Of a stretch of DNA of 64,000 bases, positions 56,116 to 64,000 are shown piece after piece; position 1 is the first letter of the stretch, and every line of letters starts with the position of its first letter. The stretch lies in contig NC_073693.1 of the NCBI RefSeq assembly GCF_029784155.1, positions 116,969,003-117,033,002 on the forward strand, written 5' to 3'. Under the pieces are notes generated by a model that ran no database searches, was not told the origin of the DNA, and was given only the letters and a program-made list of their open reading frames with translations. A program made the position numbers and the translations under genes. This DNA is from Uranotaenia lowii. Its lineage: Eukaryota; Arthropoda; Insecta; Diptera; Culicidae.

Positions 56116-58162
56116 TGTAGCAGTTGCACCATTTGAAAATTTCGATCTCCACAAACCGATTCAAGGTATCGGTTTGGCGCCTTACAGTAGTCTATTGGAA
56201 CTGCTCGATTCGATGTCTTTATCGAACGTATGTTCGAAGATTGATTTCCGTGGCTTATTCACCTTAAGCCGTTTCCTTACAATGTTTCATAAGGTCTGGA
56301 TTGAGAGGGCAAGATCCAAAGTCCAGCTGATGAGCGAGCGACGATCTTAATTATTCAGAATCCCGAAGGTTTTCTAAAGGTCGCTCGGGAAAAACGTATT
56401 TCCTGCTTAGGTCAACGACCGAGATCTCTTGCCCTGATCTGAGGCTGCACTCCACAAATCACTTCAATCTGGGTTGTGATTGTGCATGGAAGTGGCTTTT
56501 TATTTAACCGCGACCGAGTTAAACCTTTGCTGTTAAGAAGGTACTAAATAGTGATATGATTTCAAAATCAAAAATTAATTCTTTCCTTTTTGTGTAGCTA
56601 TCCAATTAAGCTACACAGTAACAGTTCAGAGTAGGGTCGAAGTGCGTGCAAGATTTACAAAAAGAGCAGGTAAAGTCGTGCGTGAAAACCGTGCCCGTGT
56701 CAGTGCTAATGCAGTTGCCGTAAGGCACATTATTTCACCAACAGCAGTTTCCAGCACCCGCTAAGCTTTACTAAGCACGACCAGATTGCCCGGCAACCGC
56801 CGGAATCGAGCACACCGTCATCACGTGCTCAATTGCTTGAGACTCCAACCGCTAACCATCGGAAGTTTCCCTCGAGGGCCGACGGCGTGATTTCCAGTAC
56901 GAACCCACCACACGGAACCACTACGCCAGAAAGCCCCCCTCCACCCCATTTGGTAGGAAAAGGCCCGGAAGTAACCACCCGGGAAACCCCGTCACCACGA
57001 CGCCTTCGGTTTGCTACACCAGGAGCGAAGCCTCGTCAGCAGTACAACCACCCGACAATCAGCAGCATCCGAACCAACAGCAGTGACGTCATTGCCTCCC
57101 TACAGCAGGTTGAGCCGAGCGGGAGAAGTTCACCGAGAGAGGTATGACCCCTTGCAGCGCACATGGTGAGTCGAAACTATTGAATAACTTCGTCTTTGCC
57201 TTCCCCTCATTTAGTACGCGTCCACATCCGATGCCCATATTACTGCGACATTCGTCGCAAATGCTGATTTGAAAACATCATCCGAAATTGTTTTGCTGAC
57301 TGAACTATGAATATATTCCACTGCTAAATTACCATCTATATGGAAATGCAAATTTGCAGCGGCCGCGGCCTTAAATGAAACCCTTATTTTGATCATGATC
57401 TAAAATTTTATTTGTAAATCGAATGCATTCGTACCACAACTATTGGACGACCCTGAATTTGGAACGAGAGTAGCTAATCGGCGCGGAGCCCGAACAGCCG
57501 AATGCATGCACGGCACGGAGTAGAAGAGAAGTTAGAAATCGCACGCACTGTTAGGTAGGCTAGAAAGAGAGAATGAATAAGAAGGAGTAACTGAAATAGG
57601 ATCCAAGAAATTATGATACTGTACATACTTACGATTAAATGCTAGCAAAATGAAATACCCGTTACTGATTAATGAAACAAGCAATATATTATTATGAAAT
57701 TCCGATTTATGATGTTTTGAATACAGTTACTTAGTAAGCCTATCTGAGAGTTTTAATTGGAGATTTTGAAATTCCATCACTACGCGACACGAATTAGAAT
57801 TTAAATTTTGATGTTGAGAATTTTAGCTCTAGCAACTTCCACTCACAGTCGCCATCTGGTGCCGAGTAGTTTCGTGGACCTATGATGATTAATTTTCAGG
57901 TATGAGGGATTTCTACTGGGGGATTTTTGGAAAACTTTCTAGAATTTGAATATTTTTGTGAGTTGGCCGAGTTAAACTTGAGTTCATCGGCCGCTGATTT
58001 TGGCAAGTCGAACTGTCTCGATCCTTCTTACCTTTTGGAAGAGCTATAAGGACTCGCCTTGTGGAGAGTCTCAGCCGGGCAAATTGATCTTGGTGTGTCG
58101 TCCCTTTTAAGGGTGGCGCATAAGCGACACGCTTGCACCGGATCGGACAGTTTACGGCTACA
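56116..58162 (+). repeat. Gypsy 3' LTR, 2047 bp
   Basis: Matches 44821-46867 in length and in all blocks compared. It is followed by the AGGT target duplication. Confidence 0.93.
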
Positions 58163-58295
58163 AGGTCCCTAATCAACAAGAGAAGAGGTAGAAGTGGTCC
58201 CCTCGAGTCATTACGAGAGGTCAGAGGAGAGGTCAGATCTCAAGTCGATAGAGAAAAGATTGGGCCTTGAATCGTGCAAATAAAGTGATGCATTA
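58163..58295 (+). repeat. R1-like element tail, continued after the gypsy insertion
   Basis: GAGGTCAGAGGAGAGGTCAG and TCTCAAGTCGATAGAG continue the GAGGTCAG/TCAAGTCG pattern that stops at 44816, and AGGT (58163-58166) repeats the AGGT at 44817-44820. The R1-like copy was therefore split by the gypsy element. Confidence 0.7.
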
Positions 58296-58863
58296 TTTTT
58301 CGAAACAGATTTAATAAAGTTTGTCTTATGGAAGAACTGATTCCATAAGATCGGAACCCTAACCCTATTCCAATGTAAAGAATTCAGCAGTTTACTAGTT
58401 TATATACATATATTTGACGGAATATTAAAAAAAAAATCACTGTTCTGCTTAAAAGGCGCATAGAGCCTGCCCTACACACCGCGCAACACAGTTTAGTTCT
58501 GTGCCTTTTGGTAGAATTTTCAAAAATAAGCTTGTGAAGCAACTGAATGATTTAAAGTGATGAAACAGGTATTTGCATTTGTGAAAAACGCTTTTCTTCA
58601 ACCACTCGTTTTTACTCGAAATATTAGGCAACATGACAAATTGGTGGTTTTCTACTTCTTGTTCAATCAAAATACCTAGTGAGGTGTACAACCGAAACTT
58701 AACCAACCGACTAACGAATTAGAAAAAAGTAAATAAGTTCTTCCAATAAGAAAAACACGATGGTTTTAGTTTAAGCAGTCAGAAGGTAAGAGACCCGCTC
58801 TTACCGTTCACCGGCTATTTATTCTTATCGTGAACCGTTTATTAATTAACGATAAAATATTAG
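58296..58863. other. Non-coding stretch
   Basis: No gene. 58440-58475 carries the dispersed CTGTTCTGCTTAAAAGGCGC motif related to 11041-11090. Part may belong to the LTR of the adjacent minus-strand gypsy relic. Confidence 0.4.
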
Positions 58864-59220
58864 ATTTCAATTTAATGATTAATGGCATTTCGGTGAATTA
58901 TACATTCTAATAGGAAGAATTTCAAATGAAAGTAATGAAAATTATAGACGGATAGATTAGATTAGGAAGCATGAAAGGTGTTGAAAATGAGCCAAGAGCG
59001 TGATTTGAGAAAACTTGCTTCTTCTAGACAATAATACGATGTGGGACAAATGGTCTTGTGCGGCAAGAAGTTTTCTCAAATCACGCTCTTGGCTCATTTT
59101 CAACACCTTTCATGCTTCCTAATCTAATCTATCCGTCTATAATTTTCATTACTTTCATTTGAAATTCTTCCTATTAGAATGTATAATTCACCGAAATGCC
59201 ATTAATCATTAAATTAAAAT
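58864..59220. repeat. 153-bp inverted repeat with 51-bp spacer
   Basis: Arms 58864-59016 and 59068-59220 are reverse complements with one mismatch found (ATTTCAATTT against ATTTTAATTT). A 15-bp direct repeat AATATTAGATTTCAA lies at 58856-58870 and 59251-59265. The right arm appears to be inside the 3' LTR of the minus-strand gypsy relic, about 80 bp from its start. Confidence 0.92.
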
Positions 59221-59300
59221 CATAAACCAGCGGTGATAAACTGTTAACACAATATTAGATTTCAAAACATTCTTGTTATTCACTCATTTATACACTACAT

Positions 59301-59314
59301 CATCTTCCCTCTTT
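59301..59314 (-). promoter_or_regulatory. Polypurine tract of the minus-strand gypsy relic
   Basis: Minus strand AAAGAGGGAAGATG, followed one base later by TGTAGTG, a plausible LTR start. The other end of this LTR cannot be set because the partner LTR is not in the window. Confidence 0.55.
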
Positions 59315-59414
59315 AAAAGAATTTGATCAACAGTAATCGATCAGATGGTTAATACAATTTCATTTCTTTAAATCCTAATTCAATTCACTTGTTTATACAC
59401 ATAAAAGTTCAAAT

Positions 59415-61706
59415 TCAATCATAAACATAATCATTGTTATTAAGGTTTTGTTTCCTAGCCCTTTTCGAACGCCGTAGTTCAGGTGTGTCCCCGGAATTAG
59501 CCGGTGACTCTTGTTGTTTTCGCTTTAGTGAATGCCCCTGCGTTGGCTTCGCTTCAGGTTTCCTCGTCATTTTCTCCATGTTATCATTTACCGCAGTCAC
59601 GGTACTACGCGTCCAAACGTTCGGCTGGAAGACTTGATGTTCCTTCTTAGTTGCCCAGACTTGTCGCCGATGGGCCATTATTTCTGCGTTTCCAACAAGT
59701 ATCTGTATGGTATTGGGCGAAAAATGTTTTAAAAAAGTTGCCTTTATCCATCTAGCTGGATTGTGAGGATTATGGTTTTCATACCAAATCTCATCACCTT
59801 CCGCTAGTTCTTTCAAAGGATCAACCACCACCCCTTTTTGAAAAACCGCATCCTTGTTAGGTATTACGACATCATCAGTTAATAATTCTGGATTCTGATA
59901 TTTTTTATGCTTCCTAGGATCGACTAAATTAAGTATGGTTTTTGGTTTAAAGGCAAATATTTTTTCAAATGGACTTTTCCCATCCTTCGAAAGCAAGTTC
60001 CTATAATTGAATAGAAAAAGATTAACCTGGTCTTCCAAATTTAATTGTGCATATTCCGCATCAAGAAAAAACTTTTTCAACACATCTTTTACTGTTCTCA
60101 CTAACCTTTCAGCTTGGCCATTACTGGCTGGATGGTAAGGTGGACTTTTCATAACTTTTATTCCTTGATTTTCTAGAAAATTCACAAAATCATGTGAGTT
60201 AAAAGGAGGGCCTCCATCTGATACTAAAATACATGGCAGTCCGAACCGTGAAAAAAAATCTACTAATTTTAATAAAACTTTCCCAGTATCAGTTCCTCTC
60301 TTCATCCATATCACCTCCAACCATTTTGAAAAACTATCTTCTATCAGTAGAAAAGTGTGACTGGAATAATGAAAAAAATCTATGTGTATTCTGCTAAATG
60401 GTTTTGTAGCTGGAGTCCATTTGGATTCGAGCTTAGACTTAGGTAATACCGTTCTGCTATTGCAAATATCACAAATAGCAGTTAGCTTTTCAATATCTTT
60501 ATTTATTCCAGGCCAAGAGACAGTAGCCCTTGCCAGTTGCTTCATTTTTACCACACCTGCATGGTTGGCATGTAATAGTTTAAGCATTTTAGTTTGAAAA
60601 ATCTGCGGTATTACAACTCTGCTTTGGTAAAGTAAACACTCCTTGACAATTTCTAAATCTTGTTGATTTGAAAAAAATCCACAAGTAAGTTTATCAACTT
60701 TCTTTGGCCATCCATTTCTTAAATAATAAACTATCGTTGCTAAAAATGAATCATTTTTTGTCGCATTAGCGATTTGAACAAAATCAATTGGAATTTCTTT
60801 GCTAAAATTTATGCTTTTAATAATTTCTACATCCAGCCTTTCAGGAATTGCTTGTTTTAATGGAAACCGTGAACAGAAGTCCGCATTCCCCATTTTCGCT
60901 GAAGGCCTATATTGAATGTCGAATTCGTAAATTGAAAGTTCAAGGATAAAACGCTGTAATCTGGTAACATATATTGAGTTTTGTCCCTCTTTACCAAAAA
61001 TCCTAACCAAAGGCTTGTGATCTGTAAAAACTAGAAATTTTTGACCATATAAATATTTATGAAACTTTTTGATCGTACTGACTAAAGCTAAAGCTTCCAG
61101 ATGAAGAATTGGATACTTTTTTTGTGCGTCGTTTAGTGAAAAAGAGGTAAAACAAATTGGTCTTTCACAACCATCTACTATGTGCGCAATGACACCTCCT
61201 AATCCATAGCCTGAAGCATCAGAAACAACTACTATAGGTTTATTTGGATCATAAAATTCCAAAATATTTGCAGAAAGCAAAGAATTTTTACTTTTTTTAA
61301 AAGCTTGTTCACAATTTTTATCCCAATTGAATTTAACGTCTTTTTTCAGCAAATTATACAAATGATATAATTTGCTTGATAAATGAGGAATGAATCTATT
61401 GTAATAATTAATTAAACCCAAAAATGATTTAAGCTCACTTACATTTGTAGGCGCTTTTGCTTCCTGTACAGTCGAAATTTTGTCGGAGCATGGTGTTAAC
61501 CCTTTTTTACTAATGACATGACCTAAATGAACAAGTTCTTCCACAAAAAATTTGCATTTACTCAATTTTATTTTGATATTAGCTGCTGAGAGCCTTTCTA
61601 GAACTAAGTATAATTTATTTTTGCAATCTTCCCAATTAATACCTGCTTTTAAAACATCATCAAGATAGCAAAAAACTTTGTCTAATCCTTCTAACACTCT
61701 GTCCAT
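59415..61706 (-). CDS. Gypsy Pol fragment: C-terminal RT, RNase H, integrase
   Basis: 763 codons open. The frame starts at 'MDRVLEGLDKVFCYLDDVLKAG', so the YLDD catalytic box is present, but the RT fingers and first catalytic Asp motif are absent. RNase H has 'VVVSDASGYGLGGVIAH', 'LEALALVSTIKKFHKYL' and 'VFTDHKPLVRIF'. Integrase has the zinc region 'HANHAGVVKMKQLARATVSWPGI...CDICNS' and core 'IHIDFFHYS', 'LVSDGGPPFNS' and 'NGQAERLVRTV'. The C-terminus is basic ('RRSKRARKQ'). The annotated Met is probably an internal residue of the original pol. The product would lack RT activity. Confidence 0.85.
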   Translation of the reverse strand: MDRVLEGLDKVFCYLDDVLKAGINWEDCKNKLYLVLERLSAANIKIKLSKCKFFVEELVHLGHVISKKGLTPCSDKISTVQEAKAPTNVSELKSFLGLINYYNRFIPHLSSKLYHLYNLLKKDVKFNWDKNCEQAFKKSKNSLLSANILEFYDPNKPIVVVSDASGYGLGGVIAHIVDGCERPICFTSFSLNDAQKKYPILHLEALALVSTIKKFHKYLYGQKFLVFTDHKPLVRIFGKEGQNSIYVTRLQRFILELSIYEFDIQYRPSAKMGNADFCSRFPLKQAIPERLDVEIIKSINFSKEIPIDFVQIANATKNDSFLATIVYYLRNGWPKKVDKLTCGFFSNQQDLEIVKECLLYQSRVVIPQIFQTKMLKLLHANHAGVVKMKQLARATVSWPGINKDIEKLTAICDICNSRTVLPKSKLESKWTPATKPFSRIHIDFFHYSSHTFLLIEDSFSKWLEVIWMKRGTDTGKVLLKLVDFFSRFGLPCILVSDGGPPFNSHDFVNFLENQGIKVMKSPPYHPASNGQAERLVRTVKDVLKKFFLDAEYAQLNLEDQVNLFLFNYRNLLSKDGKSPFEKIFAFKPKTILNLVDPRKHKKYQNPELLTDDVVIPNKDAVFQKGVVVDPLKELAEGDEIWYENHNPHNPARWIKATFLKHFSPNTIQILVGNAEIMAHRRQVWATKKEHQVFQPNVWTRSTVTAVNDNMEKMTRKPEAKPTQGHSLKRKQQESPANSGDTPELRRSKRARKQNLNNNDYVYD

Positions 61707-62044
61707 TACAGCTTGAAATTGGCTAGCACTAGAAGCACTGCCTTGAGTGAGACGATTATATGTAAAAAGCCCATTAATTGTATTGTATTTTTTGTTTCAC
61801 GTCAATGATAACGTCGTCAACACAACTTAAACTTACTTTTTGAACCTGAGAAGAGTTTGTAAAAAACTATCTCCAATCTGAATAGAAAATATCTAACCAA
61901 TTTCTTCCTAGAAGAGGAATGAAACTGTGAGAACCGTCAAGAACAATAATTTTCAATTTAGCCTCAATATTTTTAAACCTCACCAATACTTTGACTTCTC
62001 CTGCAATCCGCAGTCTAGAACCATTTACCACTATTAAGCTTTTT
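61707..62044 (-). pseudogene. Decayed protease-RT junction of the minus-strand gypsy relic
   Basis: Residual pol sequence is readable ('VLDGSHSFIPLLGRNWLDIF', then 'GLFTYNRLTQGSASSASQFQAV' leading into the YLDD frame), with stops and a frame change near 61780. About 150-200 residues of RT expected between these two segments are missing, so an internal deletion is inferred here. Confidence 0.65.
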
Positions 62045-62941
62045 TCAGTTTTTTTTTTTCAGTTTCATCCCAAAAAGAGCATTAAATTGATTAATACCCA
62101 TCACCGTTACAGAAGAACCACAATCAACCTCCATTTGTATTAATTTGCCTTCAATTTCAACAGTCAACAGACATGGATCGCTAATACCATTGATTGAAGC
62201 CAAATGCATGCATTGAAAACTACCTGTATCGTCGCTATCATCACTATCCGAATCTGAAACTCTTGGTTTCATGCGATTGAACAACGCGCTCAATTCATTT
62301 TCGCTGCTCGGGTTTAAATTGTCGACAAAGTTAATAGCTTGCTTCTTCAAATTCTTCAGCTTGAAACACTTCCTTTTTGGATGCCCTTTTACCTTACAAA
62401 AATCGCAAATTGTGTTTCTATAATCCGGTCTCCGTTTTCTGTCCTCCTGATAGGATGAATTCCCTTCAGTTGTTTTTGGAATAGTTCCAGTGTATCTTCT
62501 CTGTTGATTTCTATCGAATCCTCCATGATATTGCTGATTTCTGTTATCGTAAGGACGATCTCTTATAGCTGGTCTGGATCCCATTCTGTTTTTTGCTGGT
62601 CCCCTTAAATTTGCCACCTGACCATAACGACCTATGCCACTCGTCGGACCCTGTCCACCCATGGCAAAAGCATTCGTTTGAGCCATCTCCCAGGTTGCGA
62701 CCAGATTCTCTGCCATTTCCTGAGTGAGATTTTGCTCTATCAACAATCGCTGACGCAAATTCACATCCCTGACCCCAGCTACTATGCGATCCAAAATCAT
62801 GCTTGATTTTGAATCTCCAAAATTGCAGAATTCCGCTTGCATTTTTAAAGAAAGTATAAAATCCTCTAAAGATTCGTTAGGCTCCTGAACTCTTGTTGTA
62901 AAACGGAATCTTAAAATTCTTGAGCTCTCTTTTTTTATCAA
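62045..62941 (-). CDS. Gypsy Gag C-terminus and protease fragment
   Basis: 298 codons. The capsid-like region ('ESLEDFILSLKMQAEFCNFGD', 'IVAGVRDVNLRQRLL') is followed by an RG/QN-rich linker. A CCHC knuckle CDFCKVKGHPKRKC lies at about 180. The aspartic protease start is 'QMEVDCGSSVTVMG', with DCGSS where DSG or DTG is usual. The 5' part of gag is missing because the frame abuts the tandem array. It ends in an A-rich run that probably caused the frame break. Confidence 0.75.
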   Translation of the reverse strand: MIKKESSRILRFRFTTRVQEPNESLEDFILSLKMQAEFCNFGDSKSSMILDRIVAGVRDVNLRQRLLIEQNLTQEMAENLVATWEMAQTNAFAMGGQGPTSGIGRYGQVANLRGPAKNRMGSRPAIRDRPYDNRNQQYHGGFDRNQQRRYTGTIPKTTEGNSSYQEDRKRRPDYRNTICDFCKVKGHPKRKCFKLKNLKKQAINFVDNLNPSSENELSALFNRMKPRVSDSDSDDSDDTGSFQCMHLASINGISDPCLLTVEIEGKLIQMEVDCGSSVTVMGINQFNALFGMKLKKKN

Positions 62942-62966
62942 ACCTTTGCCTCAATCTATCAATAAT

Positions 62967-64000
62967 CTTATATATAAAAATGGAGGCGTTTTCTTTGTGA
63001 TAACATCACGTATGAATGGTCGGTCGGAATGAAGTGAAATTTGGTATCCGAGGGTTTTTTGGGTCAGAGATGGTTTGTATAATACTTTCAAGAATCTCAC
63101 TTTTTATGAAAGGGGGGTCCCCATACAAAGTTATCTCTTCTTCACATCTTATATATAAAAATGGAGGCGTTTTCTTTGTGATAACATCACGTATGAATGG
63201 TCGGTCGGAATGAAGTGAAATTTGGTATCCGAGGGTTTTTTGGGTCAGAGATGGTTTGTATAATACTTTCAAGAATCTCACTTTTTATGAAAGGAGGGTC
63301 CCCATACAAAATTATCTCTTCACATCTTATATATAAAAATGGAGGCGTTTTCTTTGTGATAACATCACGTATGAATGGTCGGTCGGAATGAAGTGAAATT
63401 TGGTATCCGAGGGTTTTTTGGGTCAGAGATGGTTTGTATAATACTTTCAAGAATCTCACTTTTTATGAAAGGGGGGTCCCCATACAAAGTTATCTCTTCT
63501 TCACATCTTCTTATATATAAAAATGGAGGCGTTTTCTTTGTGATAACATCACGTATGAATGGTCGATCGGAATGAAGTGAAATTTGGTATCCGAGGGTTT
63601 TTTGGGTCAGAGATGGTTTGTATAATAGTTTCAAGAATCTCACTTTTTATGAAAGGGGGGTCCCCATACAAAGTTATCTCTTCTTCACATCTTCTTATAT
63701 ATAAAAATGAAGGCGTTTTCTTTGTGATAACATCACGAATGAATGGTCGGTCGGAATGAAGTGAAATTTGGTATCCTAGGGTTTTTTGGGTCAGAGATGG
63801 TTTGTATAGTAGTTTCAAGAATCTCACTTTTTATGAAAGGGGGGTCCCCATACAAAGTTATCTCTTCTTCACATCTTATATATAAAAATGGAGGCGTTTT
63901 CTTTGTGATAACATCACGTATGAATGGTCGGTCGGAATGAAGTGAAATTTGGTATCCGAGGGTTTTTTGGGTCAGAGATGGTTTGTATAATACTTTCAAG
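62967..64000 (+). repeat. Tandem array of about 181-bp units, at least 5.7 copies
   Basis: The landmark TGGAGGCG (TGAAGGCG in one unit) occurs at 62981, 63162, 63340, 63524, 63708 and 63889, giving periods of 181, 178, 184, 184 and 181. Length changes come from CTT or TTC indels just before TTATATATAAAAATGG. Units are nearly identical and the array runs off the window. The open frames on both strands repeat with the unit and are not genes. Unit starts resemble Helentron 5' ends. Confidence 0.93.

Larger units (their letters stand above)
44821..58162 (+). mobile_element. Ty3/gypsy LTR retrotransposon with 2-kb LTRs, near-intact
   Basis: 13,342 bp flanked by 4-bp AGGT duplications (44817-44820 and 58163-58166). 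Order: LTR (44821-46867), PBS (46872-46882), gag, frameshift site, protease-RT-RNase H, in-frame stop, integrase, about 3.1 kb of non-coding 3' sequence, LTR (56116-58162). LTRs start TGTAGCAG and end GGCTACA. Long LTRs and a long 3' region recall the Osvaldo/Ulysses group of dipteran gypsy elements; that placement is inference. Confidence 0.93.
59299..62966 (-). mobile_element. Ty3/gypsy (mag-like) element, internally deleted, minus strand
   Basis: Minus-strand order: gag end and protease (62941-62045), a short decayed linker, RT from just before YLDD, RNase H and integrase (61706-59415), then a purine tract (plus-strand CATCTTCCCTCTTT, 59301-59314) and an LTR start TGTAGTG (59299 leftwards). 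The gag N-terminus and 5' LTR are missing; sequence changes to the tandem array at about 62967. The mag-like placement is inference from the pol motifs. Confidence 0.75.

Noticed and set aside
62967..64000. Series of 64-92 codon frames on both strands
   Set aside because: They recur with the 181-bp unit and change length with its indels, so they are repeat artefacts.
62967..64000. CRISPR-like array
   Set aside because: Units are long and contiguous with no unique spacers, and the genome is eukaryotic.

Overview
This is eukaryotic, AT-rich, intron-poor DNA, almost certainly insect and probably a dipteran such as a mosquito. That assignment is an inference from the mobile-element mix: BEL/Pao with a PHD finger, long-LTR Ty3/gypsy, R1, RTE-like and I/LOA-like non-LTR elements, ITm/mariner, Helentron-like ends, tRNA-derived SINEs and many foldback or MITE-like repeats. 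I recognise no host protein-coding gene. Every long reading frame belongs to a transposable element.

Layout. 1-24.9 kb is mostly non-coding AT-rich sequence. It carries tRNA-derived SINEs (about 1.07, 7.2-7.4 and 10.0 kb), a decayed I/LOA-like retrotransposon on the minus strand (3.7-6.2 kb), several MITE or foldback units (7.7-8.3, 12.0-12.4, 13.95-14.1 and 15.7-16.4 kb), a hammerhead-like motif (19.5 kb) and a Helentron-like non-autonomous element (19.8-22.4 kb). A decayed RTE-like retrotransposon lies at 24.9-27.0 kb. 29.5-33.3 kb is bracketed by diverged inverted arms of about 400 bp and contains a second, oppositely oriented copy of the 15.7 kb MITE.

33,958-41,383 is a complete BEL/Pao LTR retrotransposon on the minus strand. 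It has a 5-bp target duplication (CTATG) and one uninterrupted 2206-codon gag-pol frame with an N-terminal PHD finger. Its two LTRs differ in length (182 versus 644 bp) because of an internal gap.

42.4-44.8 kb holds a mariner-like transposase relic, then a 5'-truncated R1-like retrotransposon with a tandemly duplicated 3' end. A 13.3-kb Ty3/gypsy element (44,821-58,162) sits inside that R1 tail. It has two 2047-bp LTRs that I could not tell apart in the blocks compared, a 4-bp target duplication (AGGT), a PBS, gag, a canonical -1 slippery heptamer directly before the gag stop, and PR-RT-RNase H and integrase frames separated by one in-frame TAA. It also has about 3.1 kb of unexplained 3' sequence. 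The R1 tail resumes at 58,163.

58.9-59.2 kb is a near-perfect 153-bp inverted repeat at the 3' LTR of a third, defective gypsy element on the minus strand (59.3-62.95 kb; N-terminal RT deleted). From about 62,967 to the window end there is a tandem array of units of about 181 bp whose units begin like Helentron termini.

How it fits together: this is a nested graveyard of elements with two young insertions. The gypsy and BEL/Pao copies still show target duplications and long open frames. The rest is degraded.
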